Assembly: GCA_037013495.1 (NCBI GenBank)
Contig: CM072801.1
Location: 77,733,816-77,797,815, forward strand
Source of the DNA: Hippophae tibetana
Lineage: Eukaryota; Streptophyta; Magnoliopsida; Rosales; Elaeagnaceae
Length of the DNA stretch: 64,000 bases
Direction: 5' to 3'
Below are positions 1 to 11,796 of this stretch, piece by piece (position 1 is the stretch's first letter; each line of letters begins with the position of its first letter). The notes below the pieces were generated by a model, which did not search any database, was not told the DNA's origin, and saw only the letters and a program-made list of their open reading frames with translations. The position numbers and the translations under genes were made by a program.

Positions 1-56
1 CGAAAAAATAACTAATAATTTGGGTTGAAGCTTTAAACTGTCATAACATTTAATTC

Positions 57-3000
57 ATGCATCCAAACGACATTTATAATAAATCAAATCGAAGCTCGTT
101 TCAATTTCTACAAACACAACCTAGCATTATTTCCTTTCTCCTTGTGCCTGAACCCAAGTTTCCTTATTTACCCTATTTACAAAGGTCTAAAAGTTTGGTC
201 GAATCTTATGGAGTTGTTTTTGATTCTTGTTCCTTAGGCTTCAATTACGATCATCTTAAACACATTAATGGTTATTCAATCGTTCCTATTTGTTGGAGTT
301 CCTATATTACCAGGTTCTTTGGCAATATTATATAAGTCATATCGAATCATAGCCGTGGTTTCTGAAAATAGGTTCTCCATATGCTTCTATCCATTTTCTA
401 ATGTTATATTTTTACGAAACATCATTATTTGATTGTTTATTGTGTTTTTGAGTCATAAATCACCTAAAATAGAAGAAATTTTCACCCACAACTCTTACAT
501 TTTCTGTAAATATTTTTGTCGTTGTTTTCGTCATTGGATTTATTTTTGCATTTTTCATTGAATTCTTCCTATCTTTTTCTTGTTCTTTTACTTATGTGTT
601 TAATTCATCTTTTTTCTTCTAAAAAACAAGAGAGTTGTTGCAATTCACTGTTTCGAAAAAATAACTAATAATTTGGGTTGAAGCTTTAAACTGTCATAAC
701 TTTTAATTCATGCATCCAAATGACTATTATACTAAATCAAATCGAAGCTCGTTTTGATTACTACAAAGACAACCTCACATTATTTAATTACACCTTGTTT
801 CTGAACCCAAGTTTGTTTATTTACCCTATATACATACATCTAAAACTTTGGTCGTATCATATGGAGTTGTTTTTGGTTCTTGTTCCTTAGGCTTCAATTA
901 CGATCATCTTAAACACATTAATGGTTATTCAATCCTTCCTATTTGTTGGAGTTCCTATATTACCAGGTTCTTTGGCAAAAGGATACTAGTCATATGGAAT
1001 CATAGCCGTGGTTTCTGAAAATAGGTTCTCCACATGCTTATATCCGTTTTCTAATGTTATATTTTTACAAAACATCATTATTTGATTGTTTATTGTGTTT
1101 TTGAATCATGAATCACTCAAAATAGAAGGAATTTTCACCCATAAGTCTTGAATTTTCTTTGAATATTTTTGTCGTTGTTTTCGTCATTGGATTTATTTTC
1201 GCATTTTTCATTGAATTCTTCCTATCTTTTTCTTGTTCTTTTACTTATGTGTTTAGTTTATCTTTGTTCTTCTAAAAAACAAGATGGTTGTTGCCATTCA
1301 CTGTTTCGAAAAAATAACTAATAATTTGGGTTGAAGCTTTAAACTGTCATAACTTTTAATTCATGCATCCAAATGACTATTATAATAAATCAAATCGAAG
1401 CTCGTTTTGATTACTACAAAGACAACCTCACATTATTTAATTACACCTTGTTTCTGAACCCAAGTTTGTTTATTTACCCTATTTACATACATCTAAAAGT
1501 TTGGTCGTATCATATGGAGTTGTTTTTGGTTCTTGTTCCTTAGGCTTCAATTACGATCATCTTAAACACATTAATGGTTATTCAATCCTTCCTATTTGTT
1601 GGAGTTCCTATATTACCAGGTTCTTTGGCAAAAGGATACTAGTCATATGGAATCATAGCCGTGGTTTCTGAAAATAGGTTCTCCACATGCTTATATCCGT
1701 TTTCTAATGTTATATTTTTACAAAACATCATTATTTGATTGTTTATTGTGTTTTTGAATCATGAATCACTCAAAATAGAAGGAATTTTCACCCATAAGTC
1801 TTGAATTTTCTTTGAATATTTTTGTCGTTGTTTTCGTCATTGGATTTATTTTCGCATTTTTCATTGAATTCTTCCTATCTTTTTCTTGTTCTTTTACTTA
1901 TGTGTTTAGTTTATCTTTGTTCTTCTAAAAAACAAGATGGTTGTTGCCATTCACTGTTTCGAAAAAATAACTAATAATTTGGGTTGAAGCTTTAAACTGT
2001 CATAACTTTTAATTCATGCATCCAAATGACTATTATAATAAATCAAATCGAAGCTCGTTTTGATTACTACAAAGACAACCTCACATTATTTAATTACACC
2101 TTGTTTCTGAACCCAAGTTTGTTTATTTACCCTATTTACATACATCTAAAAGTTTGGTCGTATCATATGGAGTTGTTTTTGGTTCTTGTTCCTTAGGCTT
2201 CAATTACGATCATCTTAAACACATTAATGGTTATTCAATCGTTCCTATTTGTTGGAGTTGCTATATTACCAGGTTCTTTGGCAAAAGGATATAAGTCATA
2301 TCGAATCATAGCCGTGGTTTCTGAAAATAGGTTCTCCACATGCTTCTATCCATTTTCTAATGTTATATTTTTACTAAACATCATTATTTGATTGTTTATT
2401 GTGTTTTTGAGTCATAAATCACCTCAAATAGAAGGAATTTTCACCCACAACTCTTACATTTTCTTTAAATATTTTTGTCGTTGTTTTCGTTATTCGTTTG
2501 TTTTAACATTTTTCATTGAATTCTTCCTATCTTTTTCTTTTTCTTTTACTTATGTGTTTAATTTATCTTTGTTCTTCTAAAAAACAAGAGAGTTGTTACA
2601 ATTCACTGTTTCGAAAAAATAACTAATAATTTGGGTTGAAGCTTTAAACTATCATAACATTTAATTCATGCATCCAAACGACATTTATAATAAATCAAAT
2701 CGAAGATCGTTTCGATTACTACAAAGACAACCTTACATTATTTCATTACTCCTTGTTTCTGAAACCAAGTTTGTTTATTTACCCTATTTACATACGTCTA
2801 AAAGTTTGGTCGTATCATATGGAGTTGTTTTTGGTTCTTATTCCTTTGGCTTCAATTACGATCATCTTAACCACATTCAAGGTTATTCAATCGTTCCTAT
2901 TTGTTGGAGTTCCTATAGTCCCAGGTTCTTCGCTTAAAGGATACAAGTCATACGGAATCATAGCCATGGTTTCTGAAAATAGGATCTCTACATGCTTATA

Positions 3001-3319
3001 TCCATTTTCTAATGTTATATTTTTACAAAACATCATTATTTGATTGTTTATTGTGTTTTTGAGTCATGAATCACCTAAAATAGAAGGAATTTTCACCCTC
3101 AAGTCTTGCATTTTCTTTAATATTTTTGTTGTTGTTTTCGTCATTGGATTTATTTTCGCATTTTTCATTGAATTCTTCCTATCTTTTTCTTGTTATTTTA
3201 CTTATGTGTTTAATTTATCTTTGGTCTTCTAAAAAACAAGAGAGTTGTTGCAATTCACTGTTTCTAAAAAAATAACTAATAATTTGGGTTGAAGTTTAAA
3301 CTATCATAACCTTTAATTC
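57..3319 (+). repeat. Divergent five-monomer block (57, 710, 1363, 2016, 2668)
   Basis: Five monomers form the series P (57), Q (710), Q (1363), R (2016), A (2668). The Q and R copies share 'ttaattacacc' where others have 'ttcattactcc', and a C-to-T change at a CpG (cgttttgattac) that puts a TGA in the common long frame. Monomers 710 and 1363 are nearly identical, including the rare 'gatggttgttgcc', which indicates local duplication. These leftmost copies are the most different from those of the centre and right. That fits an older or less homogenised flank, although the true array edge is not in view. Confidence 0.8.
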
Positions 3320-5265
3320 ATGCATCCAAACGACATTTATAATAAATCAAATCGAAGCTCGTTTCAATTTCTACAAACAGAACCTAGCATTATTTCCTTT
3401 CTCCTTCTGCCTGAACCCAAGTTTGCTTATTTACCCTATTTACAAACGTCTAAAAGTTTGGTCGAATCTTATGAGGTTCTTTTTGGTTCTTGTTCCTTAG
3501 GCTTCAATTACGATCATCTTAACCACATTAATGGTTATTCAATCGTTCCTATTTGTTGGAGTTCCTATATTACCAGGTTCTTTGGCAAAAGGATATAATT
3601 CATATGGAATCATAGCCGTGGTTTCTGAAAATAAGTTCTCTGCATGCTTCTATCCATTTTCTAATTTTATATTTTTACAAAACATCATTATTTGATTGTT
3701 TATTGTGTTTTTGAGTCATGAATCACTCAAAATAGAAGGAATTTTCAACCACAACTCTTGCATTTTCTGTAAATATTTTTGTCGTTGTTTTCGTCATTGG
3801 ATTTATTTTTGCATTTTTCATTGAATTCTTCCTATCTTTTTCTTGTTCTTTTACTTATGTGTTTAATTCATCTTTTTTCTTCTAAAAAACAAGAGAGTTG
3901 TTGCAATTCACTGTTTCGAAAAAATAACTAACAATTGGGTTGAAGCTTTAAACTGTCATAACTTTTAATTCATGCATCCAAATGACTATTATACTAAATC
4001 AAATCGAAGCTCGTTTTGATTACTACAAAGACAACCTCACATTATTTAATTACACCTTGTTTCTGAACCCAAGTTTGTTTATTTATCCTATTTCCATACA
4101 TCTAAAACTTTGGTCGTATCATATGGAGTTGTTTTTGGTTCTTGTTCCTTAGGCTTCAATTACGATCATCTTAAACACATTAATGGTTATTCAATCCTTC
4201 CTATTTGTTGGAGTTCCTATATTACCAGGTTCTTTGGCAAAAGGATACTAGTCATATGGAATCATAGCCGTGGTTTCTGAAAATAGGTTCTCCACATGCT
4301 TATATCCGTTTTCTAATGTTATATTTTTACAAAACATCATTATTTGATTGTTTATTGTGTTTTTGAATCATGAATCACTCAAAATAGAAGGAATTTTCAC
4401 CCATAAGTCTTGAATTTTCTTTGAATATTTTTGTCGTTGTTTTCGTCATTGGATTTCTTTTCGCATTTTTCATTGAATTCTTCCTATCTTTTTCTTGTTC
4501 TTTTACTTATGTGTTTAGTTTATCTTTGTTCTTCTAAAAAACAAGATGGTTGTTGCCATTCACTGTTTCGAAAAATTGGGTTGAAGCTTTAAACTGTCAT
4601 AACTTTTAATTCATGCATCCAAATGACTATTATAATAAATCAAATCGAAGCTCGTTTTGATTACTACAAAGACAACCTCACATTATTTAATTACACCTTG
4701 TTTCTGACCCCATGTTTGTTTATTTACCCTATTTACATACATCTAAAAGTTTGGTCGTATCATATGGAGTTGTTTTTGGTTCTTGTTTCTTAGGCTTCAA
4801 TTACGATCATCTTAAACACATTAATGGTTATTCAATCGTTCCTATTTGTTGGAGTTGCTATATTACCAGGTTCTTTGGCAAAAGGATATAAGTCATATCG
4901 AATCATAGCCGTGGTTTCTGAAAATAGGTTCTCCACATGCTTCTATCCATTTTCTAATGTTATATTTTTACTAAACATCATTATTTGATTGTTTATTGTG
5001 TTTTTGAGTCATAAATCACCTCAAATAGAAGGAATTTTCACCCACAACTCTTACATTTTCTTTAAATATTTTTGTCGTTGTTTTCGTTATTCGATTTATT
5101 TTCTAATTTTTCATTAAATTCTTCCTATATTTTTCTTGTTATTTTACTTATGTGTTTAATTTATCTTTGTACTTCTAAAAAACAAGAGGGTTGTTGCCAT
5201 TCACTATTTCGAAAAAATAACTAATAATTTGGGTTGAAGCTTTACACTGTCATAACTTTTAATTA
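3320..5265 (+). repeat. Second, shortened version of the P-Q-R block (3320, 3972, 4613)
   Basis: Monomer 3320 matches 57 in its head. Monomer 3972 matches 710, including the private variants 'attatactaaatc' and 'ctaaaactttgg'. Monomer 4613 matches 2016 (shared 'ataaatcacctcaaatag' and 'actcttacattttc'). The next monomer, 5266, matches 2668. The order P-Q-R-A therefore repeats the order P-Q-Q-R-A of 57-3319 with one Q missing, giving an offset of about 2.6 kb instead of 3.26 kb. Monomer 3972 is only 641 bp because of a 12-bp deletion near 4571. Confidence 0.78.
4565..4586 (+). repeat. 12-bp deletion at a monomer boundary
   Basis: Where other copies read cgaaaaaataactaataa followed by tttggg, this one reads cgaaaaattggg. 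Twelve bases of the AT-rich linker are absent, making monomer 3972 641 bp, the shortest in the window. The removed part lies in an A/T run, so slippage or microhomology is a plausible cause. No other copy carries it, so the change has not spread. Confidence 0.85.
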
Positions 5266-8200
5266 ATGCATCCAAACGACTATTATAATAAATCAAATCG
5301 AAGATCGTTTCGATTACTACAAAGACAACCTTACATTATTTCATTACTCCTTGTTTCTGAAACCAAGTTTGTTTATTTACCCTATTTACATACGTCTAAA
5401 AGTTTGGTCGTATCATATGGAGTTGTTTTTGGTTCTTATTCCTTTGGCTTCAATTACGATCATCTTAACCACATTCAAGGTTATTCAATCGTTCCTATTT
5501 GTTGGAGTTCCTATAGTCCCAGGTTCTTCGCTTAAAGGATACAAGTCATACGGAATCATAGCCATGGTTTCTGAAAATAGGTTCTCTACATGCTTATATC
5601 CATTTTCTAATGTTATAGTTTTACAAAACATCATTATTTGATTGTTTATTGTGTTTTTGAGTCATGAATCACCTAAAATAGAAGGAATTTTCACCCTCAA
5701 GTCTTGCATTTTCTTTAATATTTTTGTTGTTGTTTTCGTCATTGGATTTATTTTCGCATTTTTCATTGAATTCTTCCTATCTTTTTCTTGTTATTTTACT
5801 TATGTGTTTAATTTATCTTTGGTCTTCTAAAAAACAAGAGAGTTGTTGCAATTCACTGTTTCTAAAAAAATAACTAATAATTTGGGTTGAAGCTTTAAAC
5901 TATCATAACTTTTAATTCATGCATCCAAACGACATTTATAATAAATCAAATCGAAGCTCGTTTCAATTTCTACAAACACAACCTAGCATTATTTCCTTTC
6001 TCCTTCTGCCTGAACCCAAGTTTGCTTATTTACCCTATTTACAAACGTCTAAAAGTTTGGTCGAATCTTATGGAATTGTTTTTGGTTCTTGTTCCTTAGG
6101 CTTCAATTACGATCATCTTAACCACATTCAAGGTTATTCAATCGTTCCTATTTGTTGGAGTTCCTATAGTCCCAGGTTCTTCGCTTAAAGGATACTAGTC
6201 ATACGGAATCATAGCCATGGTTTCTGAAAATAGGTTCTCTACATGCTTATATCCATTTTCTAATATTATATTTTTACAAAACATCATTATTTGATTGTTT
6301 ATTGTGTTTTTGAGTCATGAATCACTCAAAATAGAAGGAATTTTCAACCACAACTCTTGCATTTTCTGTAAATATTTTTGTCGTTGTTTTCGTCATTGGA
6401 TTTATTTTTTCATTTTTCATTGAATTCTTCCTATCTTTTTCTTGTTCTTTTACTTATGTGTTTAATTCATCTTTGTTCTTCTAAACAACAAGAGAGTTGT
6501 TGCAATTCACTGTTTCGAAAAAATAACTAATAATTTGGATTGAAGCTTTAAACTGTCATAACTTTTAATTCATGCATCCAAACGACTATTATAATAAATC
6601 AAATTGTAGCTCGTTTCGATTACTACAAACACAACCTAGCATTATTTCCTTTCTCCTTGTGCCTGAACCCAAGTTTCCTTATTTACCCTATCTACAAACG
6701 TCTAAAAGTTTGGTCGAATCTTGTGGAGTTGTTTTTGGTTCTTGTTCCTTAGGCTTCAATTACGATCATCTTAACCACATTCATGGTTATTCAATCGTTC
6801 CTATTTGTTGGAGTTCCTATAGTCCCAGGTTTTTCGCTTAAAGGATACTAGTCATATGGAATCATAGCCATGGTTTCTGAAAATAATTCTCTACATTCTT
6901 ATATCCGTTTTCTAATGTTATATTTTTACAAAACATCATTATTTGATTGTTTATTGTGTTTTTGAGTCATGAATCACCTATAATAGAAGGAATTTTCACC
7001 CACAAGCCTTGGATTTTCTTTGAATATTTTTGTCGTTGTTTTCGTCATTGGATTTATTTTCGCATTTTTCATTGAATTCTTCCTATCTTTTTCTTGTTAT
7101 TTTACTTATGTGTTTAATTTATCTTTGGTCTTCTAAAAAACAAGAGAGTTGTTGCAATTCACTGTTTCTAAAAAAATAACTAATAATTTGGGTTGAAGCT
7201 TTAAACTATCATAACCTTTAATTCATGCATCCAAACGACATTTATAATAAATCAAATCGAAGCTCGTTTCAATTTCTACAAACACAACCTAGCATTATTT
7301 CCTTTCTCCTTCTGCCTGAACCCAAGTTTGCTTATTTACCCTATTTACAAACGTCTAAAAGTTTGGTCGAATCTTATGAGGTTCTTTTTGGTTCTTGTTC
7401 CTTAGGCTTCAATTACGATCATCTTAACCACATTAATGGTTATTCAATCGTTCCTATTTGTTGGAGTTCCTATATTACCAGGTTCTTTGGCAAAAGGATA
7501 TAAGTCATATCGAATCATAGCCGTGGTTTCTGAAAATAGGTTCTCCACATGCTTATATCCGTTTTCTAATGTTATATTTTTACAAAATATCATTATTTGA
7601 TTGTTTATTGTGTTTTTGAATCATGAATCACTCAAAATAGAAGGAATTTTCACCCATAAGTCTTGAATTTTCTTTGAATATTTTTGTCGTTGTTTTCGTC
7701 ATTTGATTTATTTTCGCATTTTTCATTGAATTCTTCCTATCTTTTTCTTGTTCTTTTACTTATGTGTTTAGTTTATCTTTGTTCTTCTAAAAAACAAGAG
7801 AGTTGTTGCCATTCACTGTTTCGAAAAAATAACTAATAATTTGGGTTGAAGCTTTAAACTGTCATAACTTTTAATTCATGCATCCAAACGACTATTATAA
7901 TAAATCAAATCGAAGCTCGTTTCGATTACTACAAAGACAACCTTACATTATTTCATTACTCCTTGTTTCTGAACCCAAGTTTCTTTATTTACCCTATTTA
8001 CATACGTCTAAAAGTTTGGTCGTATCATATGGAGTTGTTTTTGGTTCTTGTTCCTTAGGCTTCAATTACGATCATCTTAACCACATTCATGGTTATTCAA
8101 TCGTTCCTATTTGTTGGAGTTCCTATATTACCAGGTTCTTTGGCAAAAGGATATAAGTCATATCGAATCATAGCCGTGGTTTCTGAAAATAGGTTCTCCA

Positions 8201-8531
8201 CATGCTTCTATCCATTTTCTAATGTTATATTTTTACAAAACATCATTATTTGATTGTTTATTGTGTTTTTGAGTCATGAATCACTCAAAATAGAAGGAAT
8301 TTTCACCCACAAGTCTTGCATTTTCTTTAAATATTTTTGTCGTTGTTTTCGTCACTGGATTTATTTTCGCATTTTTCATTGAATTCTTCCTATCTTTTTC
8401 TTGTTATTTTACTTATGTGTTTAATTTATCTTTGTTCTTCTAAAAAACAAGAGGGTTGTTGCCATTCACTATTTCGAAAAAAATAACTAATAATTTGGGT
8501 TGAAGCTTTACACTGTCATAACTTTTAATTA
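5266..8531 (+). repeat. Higher-order repeat copy 1, monomers A-B-C-D-E
   Basis: Five distinguishable monomers start at 5266 (A), 5919 (B), 6572 (C), 7225 (D) and 7878 (E). A carries 'cgaagatcg' and 'cctttggcttc'; B and D carry the 'tttcaatttctacaaac' head; C carries 'caaattgtagc' and the shortened 'gaaaataattctc'; E is consensus-like. The block is 3266 bp because E has one extra A in the A-run near 8480. Compared with copy 2, I found only scattered single-base differences (for example near 6539, 7013 and 8578). D looks like a hybrid itself: its head matches P (3320) and its tail matches Q (3972, 'cccataagtcttgaatt'). Confidence 0.92.
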
Positions 8532-11058
8532 ATGCATCCAAACGACTATTATAATAAATCAAATCGAAGATCGTTTCAATTACTACAAAGACAACCTTAC
8601 ATTATTTCATTACTCCTTGTTTCTGAAACCAAGTTTGTTTATTTACCCTATTTACATACGTCTAAAAGTTTGGTCGTATCATATGGAGTTGTTTTTGGTT
8701 CTTATTCCTTTGGCTTCAATTACGATCATCTTAACCACATTCAAGGTTATTCAATCGTTCCTATTTGTTGGAGTTCCTATAGTCCCAGGTTCTTCGCTTA
8801 AAGGATACAAGTCATACGGAATCATAGCCATGGTTTCTGAAAATAGGTTCTCTACATGCTTATATCCATTTTCTAATGTTATAGTTTTACAAAACATCAT
8901 TATTTGATTGTTTATTGTGTTTTTGAGTCATGAATCACCTAAAATAGAAGGAATTTTCACCCTCAAGTCTTGCATTTTCTTTAATATTTTTGTTGTTGTT
9001 TTCGTCATTGGATTTATTTTCGCATTTTTCATTGAATTCTTCCTATCTTTTTCTTGTTATTTTACTTATGTGTTTAATTTATCTTTGGTCTTCTAAAAAA
9101 CAAGAGAGTTGTTGCAATTCACTGTTTCTAAAAAAATAACTAATAATTTGGGTTGAAGCTTTAAACTATCATAACTTTTAATTCATGCATCCAAACGACA
9201 TTTATAATAAATCAAATCGAAGCTCGTTTCAATTTCTACAAACACAACCTAGCATTATTTCCTTTCTCCTTCTGCCTGAACCCAAGTTTGCTTATTTACC
9301 CTATTTACAAACGTCTAAAAGTTTGGTCGAATCTTATGGAATTGTTTTTGGTTCTTGTTCCTTAGGCTTCAATTACGATCATCTTAACCACATTCAAGGT
9401 TATTCAATCGTTCCTATTTGTTGGAGTTCCTATAGTCCCAGGTTCTTCGCTTAAAGGATACTAGTCATACGGAATCATAGCCATGGTTTCTGAAAATAGG
9501 TTCTCTACATGCTTATATCCATTTTCTAATATTATATTTTTACAAAACATCATTATTTGATTGTTTATTGTGTTTTTGAGTCATGAATCACTCAAAATAG
9601 AAGGAATTTTCAACCACAACTCTTGCATTTTCTGTAAATATTTTTGTCGTTGTTTTCGTCATTGGATTTATTTTTTCATTTTTCATTGAATTCTTCCTAT
9701 CTTTTTCTTGTTCTTTTACTTATGTGTTTAATTCATCTTTGTTCTTCTAAACAACAAGAGAGTTGTTGCAATTCACTGTTTCGAAAAAATAACTAATAAT
9801 TTGGGTTGAAGCTTTAAACTGTCATAACTTTTAATTCATGCATCCAAACGACTATTATAATAAATCAAATTGTAGCTCGTTTCGATTACTACAAACACAA
9901 CCTAGCATTATTTCCTTTCTCCTTGTGCCTGAACCCAAGTTTCCTTATTTACCCTATCTACAAACGTCTAAAAGTTTGGTCGAATCTTGTGGAGTTGTTT
10001 TTGGTTCTTGTTCCTTAGGCTTCAATTACGATCATCTTAACCACATTCATGGTTATTCAATCGTTCCTATTTGTTGGAGTTCCTATAGTCCCAGGTTTTT
10101 CGCTTAAAGGATACTAGTCATATGGAATCATAGCCATGGTTTCTGAAAATAATTCTCTACATTCTTATATCCGTTTTCTAATGTTATATTTTTACAAAAC
10201 ATCATTATTTGATTGTTTATTGTGTTTTTGAGTCATGAATCACCTATAATAGAAGGAATTTTCACCCACAAGCCTTGCATTTTCTTTGAATATTTTTGTC
10301 GTTGTTTTCGTCATTGGATTTATTTTCGCATTTTTCATTGAATTCTTCCTATCTTTTTCTTGTTATTTTACTTATGTGTTTAATTTATCTTTGGTCTTCT
10401 AAAAAACAAGAGAGTTGTTGCAATTCACTGTTTCTAAAAAAATAACTAATAATTTGGGTTGAAGCTTTAAACTATCATAACCTTTAATTCATGCATCCAA
10501 ACGACATTTATAATAAATCAAATCGAAGCTCGTTTCAATTTCTACAAACACAACCTAGCATTATTTCCTTTCTCCTTCTGCCTGAACCCAAGTTTGCTTA
10601 TTTACCCTATTTACAAACGTCTAAAAGTTTGGTCGAATCTTATGAGGTTCTTTTTGGTTCTTGTTCCTTAGGCTTCAATTACGATCATCTTAACCACATT
10701 AATGGTTATTCAATCGTTCCTATTTGTTGGAGTTCCTATATTACCAGGTTCTTTGGCAAAAGGATATAAGTCATATCGAATCATAGCCGTGGTTTCTGAA
10801 AATAGGTTCTCCACATGCTTATATCCGTTTTCTAATGTTATATTTTTACAAAATATCATTATTTGATTGTTTATTGTGTTTTTGAATCATGAATCACTCA
10901 AAATAGAAGGAATTTTCACCCATAAGTCTTGAATTTTCTTTGAATATTTTTGTCGTTGTTTTCGTCATTTGATTTATTTTCGCATTTTTCATTGAATTCT
11001 TCCTATCTTTTTCTTGTTCTTTTACTTATGTGTTTAGTTTATCTTTGTTCTTCTAAAA

Positions 11059-11073
11059 AACAAGAGAGTTGTT
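11059..11073. repeat. Short dyad AACAA-GAGAG-TTGTT in the purine-rich linker
   Basis: AACAA and TTGTT are inverse complements around a five-base GAGAG. The element lies just downstream of the pyrimidine tract and just upstream of the A-run in nearly every monomer. Variants include 'gagggttgtt' (A/E boundary), 'gatggttgtt' (710, 1363, 3972) and 'gagtttgtgc' (X tails), which weaken it. Possible roles such as hairpin formation or protein binding are speculation. Confidence 0.5.
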
Positions 11074-11143
11074 GCCATTCACTGTTTCGAAAAAATAACT
11101 AATAATTTGGGTTGAAGCTTTAAACTGTCATAACTTTTAATTC

Positions 11144-11796
11144 ATGCATCCAAACGACTATTATAATAAATCAAATCGAAGCTCGTTTCGATTACTACAA
11201 AGACAACCTTACATTATTTCATTACTCCTTGTTTCTGAACCCAAGTTTCTTTATTTACCCTATTTACATACGTCTAAAAGTTTGGTCGTATCATATGGAG
11301 TTGTTTTTGGTTCTTGTTCCTTAGGCTTCAATTACGATCATCTTAACCACATTCATGGTTATTCAATCGTTCCTATTTGTTGGAGTTCCTATATTACCAG
11401 GTTCTTTGGCAAAAGGATATAAGTCATATCGAATCATAGCCGTGGTTTCTGAAAATAGGTTCTCCACATGCTTCTATCCATTTTCTAATGTTATATTTTT
11501 ACAAAACATCATTATTTGATTGTTTATTGTGTTTTTGAGTCATGAATCACTCAAAATAGAAGGAATTTTCACCCACAAGTCTTGCATTTTCTTTAAATAT
11601 TTTTGTCGTTGTTTTCGTCACTGGATTTATTTTCGCATTTTTCATTGAATTCTTCCTATCTTTTTCTTGTTATTTTACTTATGTGTTTAATTTATCTTTG
11701 TTCTTCTAAAAAACAAGAGGGTTGTTGCCATTCACTATTTCGAAAAAATAACTAATAATTTGGGTTGAAGCTTTACACTGTCATAACTTTTAATTA
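11144..11796 (+). repeat. Representative full-length monomer (E type) and its anatomy
   Basis: This 653-bp copy is close to the array consensus and serves as a reference. Counting from its ATGCAT (NsiI-type) anchor as 1, a CATATG lies at about 149, GAATTC at about 504 and AAGCTT at about 625. From about 505 to 535 the plus strand is a nearly pure pyrimidine tract (tcttcctatctttttcttg and onward). Next come a purine-rich stretch with a short dyad, an A-run of the form cgaaaaaataac, and the well-conserved stretch leading to gtcataacttttaattc just before the next anchor. These four palindromic hexamers recur in most monomers, so HindIII or EcoRI digestion would be expected to give a ladder of 653-bp multiples. 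No binding function can be assigned. Confidence 0.9.

Larger units (their letters stand above)
8532..11796 (+). repeat. Higher-order repeat copy 2, monomers A-B-C-D-E
   Basis: Monomers 8532, 9185, 9838, 10491 and 11144 reproduce A-B-C-D-E of 5266-8531 in order, at offset 3266 or 3265 bp. Monomer types within the block differ from each other far more than equivalent monomers differ between blocks, which defines a true higher-order repeat. The extra A at the end of copy 1 is absent here. 8532 has a private change (cgtttcaattac in place of cgtttcgattac). Confidence 0.93.

Noticed and set aside
57-335. Arrays of small proteins encoded by a tandem gene family
   Set aside because: The frame is broken by stops or a lost start in about 13 monomers, amino-acid changes are unconstrained, there is no known domain, and the non-coding part of each monomer is conserved as strongly as the frame.
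2753-3232. Two abutting hydrophobic frames separated by a single TGA, suggestive of a membrane protein with a recoded stop
   Set aside because: T-rich DNA naturally gives F, L, I and S-rich translations. In most copies the first frame also has a TAG, and the second is open only where a one-base deletion shifts it.
11497-11507. TATA-like 'gttatattttta' as a promoter
   Set aside because: Such strings are expected in AT-rich DNA, and no transcript start, gene or partner element supports it.
11620-11640. CENP-B box-like motif in 'ttttcgtcactgga'
   Set aside because: Only the TTCG part fits; the CGGG half of the core is absent in all monomer types seen.
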